From Diadophis punctatus similis (taxonomy: Eukaryota; Chordata; Lepidosauria; Squamata; Dipsadidae), in contig JALIGW010000028.1 of assembly GCA_023053685.1 (NCBI GenBank), forward strand, positions 7,166,501-7,230,500: a DNA stretch of 64,000 nucleotides. The letters run 5' to 3'. The position numbers and the translations under genes are program-made. Below the pieces are notes generated by a model. That model saw only the letters and a list, made by a program, of their open reading frames with translations, did not search any database and had not been told where the DNA came from. Position 1 is the stretch's first letter. Each line of letters begins with the position of its first letter. Positions 57,001 to 64,000 of the stretch are shown piece by piece.

Positions 57001-60000
57001 GGCGAGTGGGGGGCTTTGAATTATGGGTGTGGGCACGCATGCGTGTCTGATAGCGCGCGCGTGCACTATTTCGGCACCCAAGGAAAAAAAGGTTCGCCAT
57101 CACTGCTATAGGGATTCTTGTTTCCTGCCTTGTTTGACACAGCCTTTTTGAGTGCTGAGTGCTGACAGGAGGAAAACTCTTAGATCAGAGGCTGACTGAA
57201 GATTAAAAAAAAACACTACTCAAATTTGTATGGGAAAAACAGAAGAGACTGGTGAACCAGCTACAAACCTTTGAATTATCTCTTGTCTTTTAAAATCTTG
57301 GATTCAAACTTATTTATTATGAGACAGCTAGCAATGGAATGAATGAACTGACGCTAGTATGATTAAACTGTGGCATAATTAAGAGTGTTTAGACTGTGAC
57401 GTGTTTTATTTTTGGCAAATTATTGTAATGGCTGAGTGATTGTGGTGCAGCTGTGAATTCTCTACGTTTTTGCTGTTTCAGAAGTGAGGACACAGAACTG
57501 GAATGATTTAAATCAAACAGATGGCACTGCAGGCATTTCCGATCTGTCTCTCAGGCAGTTGGAGGAGGAGAAAAATAAACTATTGGCACAGGCTGCTGCT
57601 GAACTCAGGGAAGAGAACACTAGGGAGGAAAAGATTTTGGAAGTGGCCAAGCGATTGGCAGTTTTGAAAGGCAAAGATCCTGAGACAGGTACAGTATGTA
57701 ACAAAAAGTATTCAGGTCAGCTCAGGGAGACATTCGTTTATCTGACAAGAAGTCATAATTCTCAGAAGAACTTCTATTTCCTGGTGCTAGGATTTTGATT
57801 CATTTAAAAGCAGATAATTAATAGAGATTGATAGCTGGGAAGTGATGTTAACGGAAATTGTTTGTCTCACAAGCAAAGCTGTGAAACCAAAGCTCTCTTT
57901 GTTCCAACAGGCTAGACAAACAGGGTACATTCATGGGGTTTCTCCAAGCCTGGCACCAGCATATGGCACTGCTCAGCAGCTGATGGGCCGTTGGGTTCTT
58001 TTGTTTATGCTTTTCAAGATTTGGGTTATTGTTTATGCAGTCATCCTGATGAAGTATCAGTCTGGGGCAGCGGTGAAATCTACTTACCTTCCCTACTGGT
58101 TCGGAAGCATGCGTTTGCACGCACGCGCGCCACTGTCGTGCATGCTTTTTCACCCTCTGCGCATGCACAGAAGGCTTTGCACAAATGCGCAGAGGGTTAA
58201 AAAGAAAATGGCGACCGCCGGGCGGGTGGGCGGAGTCTCGCGCTGCTGCCACTACCGGTTCTCTGAACCACTGGCAGCCACTGCTACTGGTATGCCCAAA
58301 CCGGGCCAAACTGGTAGCATTTCACCCCTGGTCTGGGGCATAGTGATTGTGTGGCACAACTGATTGATTCACTGCTGCTGTTGTCTGTAGGATAAGTCTA
58401 TAAGACTTCCAAATGGGAGGTTCTGACCTTTGGTAGAGATGTAAAATTTCCGGAAATTTTGAAGCTCGGAAAAAAACCTGGTTTTTTTCCGTTTTTTTCG
58501 GGGGGCGGGGACGGAAATTTTTGGAAAAATTGAAAAAAATGCTACATTAGCACTTTTTTTGTCTTTTTAAGATTGAAAGTCATTCTGTTACTTTAGGAAC
58601 ATAAAATATGACTATGGACAATTTGACTTGGCATAAAATTATCACAACTAGCATATTAAAAATATAGTGTAGCCAAACAATTATCACAAACAGAATTTAC
58701 TTTTTTATAATATTTATTTGTAACAAAGGGAGCAACAATCTCCTGAACTGCTTACTAGTTTACTTTCAGGTCCTTTTTGTTGCTCTGTATTTTCTTCCAA
58801 TGCTTTTGAGGCCTAGTGAAGAGGACAGAACAAACCAAACCAAACACACCCACTAACATGCAAAAGCAAAACTGAAACCTTTTTCTTGTTACAATAGCAG
58901 CACCTCCTAAAGGAAGAAATGCATACTGTTCTTGCATTGGAGGGTCAGTTTGTTACCTAGGACTTGCTTGTCCTCACTCAGTGCACAGAAATTAGAATAA
59001 TCTGATATCATACATTTTTTTTAGAAATGATTTGGAAAATATTTAAACACCCTGTCTTAAAATATTTTATTCATCATGTTAAAATAAAATATTCCACAAT
59101 GTTTTTTTTCTTTTTTCAATTTTTCCAATTTTTTGGAAAAAAACAAAAAAGCCTTGAAGAAAAAAATGGGAAAAAACCGTTTCCCCCCCCCCGAATTTTT
59201 CCGTTTTTTTTCCGGGCCTTCACATCTCTAACCTTGGATTAATCCTCCACATGAGGTTTTGCAGAGGCCTCCTCCACTTTAAAGTTTATACATTTTTACA
59301 TCTCAAGTATACGTTCTTTAAAATAGCTTCACTTCAATATTAACCCCTAGTATTGCTCATATAATTGTCCCACTGGCATATCAGCATCACACTAGCACAC
59401 TCATGTCTCTCACGAAGAAGCCAAGGAGCTAAAGAAAACCGTAGCTGGCCCTTTTCTTTTAGTAGAAACCTAATATGTAGAAATCAGGGTATGAAGGGAT
59501 TTTTTTTTTATTAATACAGAGATAAAATGAATTGTGATATTGCAGGTAAACTGCTGCGAGTGGCACAGTGATCTGCCAGCATTAATAGGTTAGATTATCA
59601 CTGGCAATGGAAAAAGACAAACCTCAGATGCTTAGAAATCACACTGGCTTTGAGAAGGTGGTGTCAGAAGTGATATACAACCCTGAATCCTTCCAGAAAC
59701 AGAATTAACACAATACTTTTGAGGATGAATGAGAATAGATCAATTACAGAGGAGAAAAGAATGTTTTTGAGAAAAGGACCAAGGAGAACAAAGATGAGGA
59801 GAATGGCCTACTGGCTACTTTGAGACCAAAGAATATCTGTATCAGAGGATGGGATAGAGAGTACTTGAGGGTCTTTCAGGACCTTTCAAATCAGAATGGA
59901 TTGAAGTTGGGCTTTCAAATATTCTCTCTTCTGCTTTACAAGGACTTGGAAGTATTAAGGCTCAAATTAATCCCACTGTATGGGAGAATTTATGGAAGGC

Positions 60001-63000
60001 AAGAAAGTACCGTATTTTTCAGAGTATAAGACGCACCGAAGTATAAGACGCACCTTAGTTTTGGGGGAGGAAAACAAGGAAAAAAGGCCTCTGCCTCCAA
60101 GCAATTTGCCAAACAGCAAACAGCACAGATGATATATGCTGTTTGCTGTGTATTTCTGTGCATGTGTGCCTGACCCATAGAAATAGCAAAGAATTGGAGA
60201 AATGTACATTATGCCAGAAAGTTTTCTTAAATGTAGTCACACTAACTCCTCCCAATTATTTAAATAGATCTATTCCAAGGTAACTAAACTCTAATACTAA
60301 ACAGGACACTGTTACATTTCAGACTATACTTGTACAGAGCTGTTAAAATTAATTAAAATTTCTGAAAGTATACATTATTCTCTATTATTTAAAAGAAGAT
60401 ACAATAGCACTGGGCCTCTTCAGAGCAAGCATTTATTTTAAAAAGCTTCTTTATTTTGTTGCGTTGTCTAGATTTACAGGGATCTCCAACCTTGGCAACT
60501 TTAAGACTTGTGGACTTCAACTCCCAGAATTCCACAGCCAGCAAAGCTAACAAAGCTGGCTGTGGAATTCTGGGAGTTGAAGTCCACAAGTCTTAAAATT
60601 GCCCCTGGCTCTAGAACAATAATAAAGCAGTCTTTAAAAAATAAGTCTAATAATTTGAACATTCTACAGACATTTTATAGTTATTCACTTACCCCTTTCC
60701 ATCCAGTTCAGCAAAAAATAAAAATCTGCGAGTCTCTCCCAGTTATTTGCCTCTTTGCAGTTTCACTTTCATTTTCCCACCTGGCAAGTCAGCTGTAGGT
60801 CGGGAAATGCTAGTGACTTGCTTTGCTTTACAGGCTCTTCCCTCTTTGCTGCAAACAGGTAAATTTCTGGAAGACAGAGGCCAAAGGGTGTGGGTGGGTG
60901 GGTGGGTGGGTCTACATTCGGTGTATAAGACGCACCCAAGTTTTCACCCTCTTTTTGGGGGTAAAAAGGTGTGTCTTATACTCTGAAAAATACGGTATGT
61001 TGTACAGCATGATCTGTGGATGTTTGCAGTAACTTGAAATGATGAAAAGCTACCTTGATGAAATCATTATTATATCTTTAGTTTTCTTTTTCTTTCTTCA
61101 ACAGTTACTTTGGATGATTACAAACTCCCCAATAGTGATGAAGATGAGGAGGAAGCCATCCAGAGAGTTTTGAAACAGGTCTCTTGCAGCTGACGTTACT
61201 TCTGCAGAGTTAATCTGATACCTTTTACTTCACACCCAAGCCTGGTTTTTCCCCTGTATTAACCTTTTAAACCTTCTGAGTGGGTTCAGAAGATAAAATG
61301 CGGCTTTGTCAGTTTTGTAGCTGAGTAAGGATTTGAAATTTGAAATGCTTATTTAGATGGACGTTTGCTAAACTGAAAATTAAGAGAGTAGAAGGAAGCA
61401 GCGCCTGAGGGTACTTGTTCTTTGAAAGAGAGATGAACGATAAACTTAATAAATAAATTTATTATATATTTTATTTTTTTTGTTACCAGCTTACTGAAGA
61501 AGCAGCTCTGGATGAAGCAAGCGGCTTCAATATTTCCCCAAATCAGTCTGCAACGGTACAGTCGAATTCCACTGAGAAAACCAAGGTGAGGAATACCCCT
61601 GGATACACACATGCATGGCATTGTGACGCTTGTATCTTCAGGACTGCAACTAAGGGCCAACAAATAGTCAGATCCCTCAAATACCTGTGGATCTTATCCT
61701 GAAGCTGAAAGACAAATGGTTTCCCCAGGGTCAACTTGCCCCAAGCTTAATACTTACCCATCATTTTGCACAGGGCTGGCCAGTTTCTATACAGAATTGG
61801 CAGCAGCCTGCCAGGTTTGGATAGTAGGGTTGGTGTTCATGTAAGCACGGGAAAGTGAATGGGAATACATTCTTGAATTGTCAGGCATTAAAAACAGGTG
61901 CATTTCAGTTATCTAAAGAATTATTATAGGTATTTTAGTAATCCTACAATTGCATTGGATAGAGGCTATGTAGAAGAGATGCAAGCCTTGAACCAGAGCA
62001 TCCTGGCTCAGAATGCTCACTGCTTTTCCTGTCTTAAGTTATCCAACCTGGGTATTTGCTTAACATACATTCGAAATACTTTAGGCTACAATCTTACACC
62101 GTATTCAGCTAGATTACTTCTGAGTAGGTAAACATAGCATTAGAAATCAGAGTTCCTGAACACTCTGTTGTTGTTCTATGTTCTTGCTCTGACTGTGGGT
62201 TCTCAGCTTATACCCTCTAAGTGCCCAGCTCATCTTTCTCCTTCCTACCATTGGATCTCTTGTCCTTTAGATACATACATAATGCATTTATTTTTAAATG
62301 GAATAAAATGTGAAATGACAACATCTTGTAAAATGTCCACTAATGTTATACAAATAGCTACTTCAGCAATACATTTTGGGTTCTATTGATGAATAGATTT
62401 AGAGGAAATGTATGGAAGAAGACAGTGATGCCTATTTCTACACCTGTCCTTTAAAACCAGGAGGAACCATTACTATGGATTTTCCATAATGTGGTTGTAT
62501 TTGTGTATCTCCTCCATTAGGCACAAGCTCCAGCTGTCGCTAAACAGCTAATCCGGCCTGCCAAAACACCAGACAGCGATGAGGAAGAATTACCCTGGTG
62601 CTGTATCTGCAATGAAGATGCCACTGTGCGCTGCCACAGCTGTGATGATGACCTCTATTGCCAGCGCTGCTTCAGGTAACAGACAAAGTGTCATTGGGCA
62701 AGATGCAGGTTCCCTTGCTATTTCTTTAGGACACAGAAAGGCTGAAGCAAACCTCTTGAACTGAAGACACCATAAATGAATCAGCATAATTGGCAGAATA
62801 TATAGTGTTAAACAGTGGTGGGATCCTGCCGGTTTAATAACCGGTTCGGTGATCGCGCGCTTTGCGCATGTGCGTGTGTGCGCAGTTTTACGAAAACTTA
62901 CCTTCCGTGTTACTGCTGGGAAGAAACACAGCTGAGGTGCGGCAATCTGCTCTGCCGCGCGAATCAGCTGAGAAGATATATGTCAGTAAAGCGCAGGGGC

Positions 63001-63457
63001 GGGCAGATGGGCAGGCCCACCTGATTGTCGGAGCGAACCGGTTCACTCCCAGCTGATCGTCGGAGCATCCGATTCATCCAAACTGGTAGAATCCCACCCC
63101 TGGTTAAAGCTGCAGACCCAGTTCTTGAATCCTATGAGGAATTCTCTTTTGGGTAGCAGCTTCCTGCAGCACTAAAATGGTTTTCCCAAGAGATGGGGAA
63201 TCTCCCAGGTAAGCAGTGTGAGGAGAAGAAGAGGTGCAATTGAAAAGGGAAGTTGCCGGAAAATACCTTCATATGTCTGTCTCGTATGTCAAAACTTGGT
63301 TACTTTGCTTATAGTACCCGACTCTCCTGATTGGCATAGCCAACTTTTGCTTAACATTGGCTAAAATTCCTGTTTTGGTTTTAGGGAAAGCCACAATGAG
63401 TATGATTGGAAGGAGCACAGAACATCTGGCTATCGTCCTCCCCAACAGCAAAAATGA
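51013..63457 (+). CDS. ZFYVE19: ZFYVE19 (ANCHR), abscission/NoCut checkpoint regulator, complete, 11 coding exons
   Basis: ANCHR holds VPS4 at the midbody ring in the abscission checkpoint. Exons: 51013-51066, 52632-52753, 53440-53493, 54711-54871, 55483-55628, 56026-56140, 57482-57688, 61105-61178, 61490-61585, 62521-62675, 63385-63457. Phases agree; the sum is 1257 nt, 418 residues. The N-terminal FYVE-like finger has eight zinc ligands at C5, C8, C21, C24, C29, C32, C50 and C53 ([18 protein letters not shown], then [20 protein letters not shown]). Next come repeated short acidic/leucine modules ([28 protein letters not shown]), a coiled-coil ([20 protein letters not shown]), an acidic [16 protein letters not shown] segment, and a C-terminal cysteine-rich B-box-like finger ([20 protein letters not shown]). 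All align with human ZFYVE19. The first intron needs a GC donor at 51067-51068. Exon 6 has two possible acceptors 9 nt apart (56025 and 56034). The start matches the shorter human initiation (MESRCYGC); a noncoding 5' exon nearer 49.9-50.1 kb is likely. Confidence 0.95.
51067..51072 (+). other. ZFYVE19: Noncanonical GC splice donor, ZFYVE19 intron 1
   Basis: The exon ends AAG AAA CGG and continues GCAAGT. Cutting before GC joins FKKR to NGCKGCG in frame, as the family alignment requires (human FKKE-YGCKNCG). The nearest GT, at 51071, would shift the frame. GCAAGT is the usual donor form of GC-AG introns. Confidence 0.8.
53080..53257. mobile_element. Family A MITE in ZFYVE19 intron 2
   Basis: Starts CAGAGGTGGGTTCCCACCAG and ends CAACCCACCCCTG. 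It is flanked by an exact 8-bp duplication GCTATATA (53072-53079 and 53258-53265), which confirms both ends and the hAT class. Confidence 0.88.
54250..54477 (+). mobile_element. tRNA-SINE, full length, in ZFYVE19 intron 3
   Basis: Has the head GTGGTGCCGCAGTGGTTAGA, the B-box-like region TTTAATCCTGACCGGCTCAA, the shared body and a GCTATTGCTATC tail. Confidence 0.78.
55820..55985 (-). mobile_element. CR1 LINE 3' end, minus orientation, in ZFYVE19 intron 5
   Basis: Has AGAGTTGGAAGGGACCTTGT and AGTCCAACCCCCTGCTCAAG, continuing into ACTGGTTGATCGCAGCTTAA. It ends about 40 bp before ZFYVE19 exon 6. Confidence 0.85.
56680..57105. mobile_element. hAT MITE, family B, in ZFYVE19 intron 6
   Basis: 426 bp, starting CAGTGATGGCGAACCTATGG and ending AAAGGTTCGCCATCACTG. 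The target duplication CTATAGGG is exact (56672-56679 and 57106-57113). It shares the interior of the 46809 copy in inverse orientation. Confidence 0.93.
58068..58330. mobile_element. Family A-like MITE (CAGCGGTGAAAT...) in ZFYVE19 intron 7
   Basis: Starts CAGCGGTGAAATCTACTTAC and ends GGTAGCATTTCACCCCTG, with an exact 8-bp duplication GTCTGGGG (58060-58067 and 58331-58338). The interior holds CCCTCTGCGCATGCACAGAA and its inverse, forming a hairpin. Confidence 0.88.
58434..59230. mobile_element. TIR element with AT-rich core in ZFYVE19 intron 7
   Basis: Begins TAGAGATGTAAAATTTCCGG and ends CCGGGCCTTCACATCTCTA, so both ends carry inverted AGAGATGTRAA...CCGG. The flanks are ACCTTTGG (58426-58433) and ACCTTGGA (59231-59238), near-matching 8-mers as for hAT. 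The interior has mirrored runs of G and T plus an AT-rich centre with no ORF of note. Confidence 0.65.
60010..60995. mobile_element. TA-flanked TIR element (CCGTATTTTTCAGAGTATAA) in ZFYVE19 intron 7
   Basis: About 986 bp with termini CCGTATTTTTCAGAGTATAA and TTATACTCTGAAAAATACGG, flanked on both sides by TA (60008-60009, 60996-60997). TAAGACGCACC repeats near both ends. The TA duplication suggests a Tc1/mariner-type mobiliser. No transposase ORF is visible. It includes the nested hAT MITE 60477-60607 and a GGGT tandem run near 60890-60910. Confidence 0.8.
60477..60607. mobile_element. hAT palindromic MITE nested in a TA-flanked element
   Basis: Palindrome beginning CAGGGATCTCCAACCTTGGC and ending ATTGCCCCTG, with arms ACTTTAAGACTTGTGGACTT and its inverse and a centre near AAAGCTAACAAAGC. 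It matches the 15534 copy. It lies inside the larger element 60010-60995, so it inserted after that one. Target duplication unclear. Confidence 0.75.
62813..63102. mobile_element. Family A-like MITE in ZFYVE19 intron 10
   Basis: Starts CAGTGGTGGGATCCTGCCGG and ends GGTAGAATCCCACCCCTG. GTTAAA borders both ends (62807-62812 and 63103-63108), probably the remains of an 8-bp duplication. It contains two CGGTTC boxes like its relatives. Confidence 0.75.
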
Positions 63458-63733
63458 GCCCAAAGAGCAGGATGGGAAAGGTTTGAAAAAGGCATCGGCC
63501 AGAAATGTTTTCCACTCTGCATCAGCTGGGCCACAAAAATCAACTCTGGAATACCAAGGAAGAGCAAACCTATATTTGGCAAGAACAAGCAGTCACAATG
63601 AAGTTAAATGAGACACTGAAGCTGGTTTGTTTTGTGAATAAGCCATGGAGAGAGATACGGTTAAATAGGAAGGTTATTGTGCTCCTGAGGACTATGATTA
63701 GTGGAAAAATATAATATGAATATTTAAAAAGAT

Positions 63734-63739
63734 AATAAA
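63734..63739 (+). terminator. ZFYVE19: ZFYVE19 poly(A) signal
   Basis: AATAAA lies about 277 bp after the ZFYVE19 stop codon. I see nothing recognisable between it and the end of the window. Confidence 0.6.
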
Positions 63740-64000
63740 GGATACGAAGAAAATAGTGCATTGAACTTGTACTCTGTTTCTCTGTTACAAAAAAATTAGA
63801 ACCTTATATTTTCTGATTATTAGCAGCATCAAAAAAAATTAAGTCACTTTAAAAATTATGTACTGTCCTCAAAACTTATGTACTGTCCTGTTGCTTTTGG
63901 CAGTCCATGGACATTCCTGAGGCTGCCTAATTGGATTGAGGTTCACATCTGCATCATGTACATTCCAGTATGCCTCCCATTGTCGCTCCTTACCAAAGAT
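63740..64000. other. Sequence downstream of ZFYVE19
   Basis: AT-rich, with no recognised feature. By human synteny PPP1R14D would follow, but none of it is visible here. Confidence 0.4.

Noticed and set aside
57842..58363. 173-codon plus and 153-codon minus frames in ZFYVE19 intron 7
   Set aside because: They run across a family A MITE and intron sequence. Splice sites at 57688 and 61105 bypass them, and no protein family is recognised.
1..64000. Retroviral provirus, CRISPR array, operon or prokaryotic features
   Set aside because: No paired LTRs, gag/pol/env similarity, spaced direct repeats or bacterial gene organisation were found. The genes are intron-rich vertebrate genes.

Overview
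The window is vertebrate nuclear DNA, most likely from a snake. The repeat landscape points there: Sauria-type tRNA SINEs, a BovB LINE 3' end, CR1 3' ends with AATAG-like microsatellite tails, 5'-truncated L1s and many small hAT-type MITEs. The organism is inferred from repeats, not from a database match. Genes are sparse and intron-rich, with GT-AG splice sites (one GC-AG).

Five genes are supported by exon-level protein similarity recalled from the human orthologues. They lie in the order and orientation I know from human 15q15.1. (1) RMDN3, minus strand, only the first two coding exons (1194-3383); the rest lies left of the window. (2) GCHFR, plus strand, complete in three coding exons (14071-21801), with a 21-codon C-terminal extension relative to mammals. 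(3) DNAJC17, minus strand, complete in 11 coding exons (23340-49706), encoding 305 residues. (4) C15orf62, plus strand, a single coding exon (28045-28575) nested in the last intron of DNAJC17. (5) ZFYVE19/ANCHR, plus strand, complete in 11 coding exons (51013-63457), encoding 418 residues, whose first intron appears to use a GC donor.

RMDN3 and GCHFR diverge across about 10.7 kb. GCHFR and DNAJC17 converge, with their poly(A) signals under 1 kb apart. DNAJC17 and ZFYVE19 are head to head, and the DNA between them carries an ACTACAATTCCCAGCATGC (ZNF143/THAP11-type) motif, an inverted CCAAT box and a GC box, as expected of a shared housekeeping promoter. The genes share no pathway: RMDN3 acts at ER-mitochondria contacts, GCHFR controls tetrahydrobiopterin synthesis, DNAJC17 is a J-domain/RRM protein linked to splicing, ZFYVE19 acts in the abscission checkpoint, and C15orf62 is poorly characterised.

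Almost everything else is repeat. At least three TIR families left several copies each. Many have exact or near-exact 8-bp target duplications. One TA-flanked element of about 1 kb in a ZFYVE19 intron carries a nested hAT-like palindrome. I saw no tRNA or rRNA gene, no CRISPR array and no recognisable retroviral provirus. No gene system unknown to vertebrates was found; the most notable points are the C15orf62 BORG-like motif, the GCHFR extension, the GC-AG intron and the GC-rich palindromic MITE beside the RMDN3 start.
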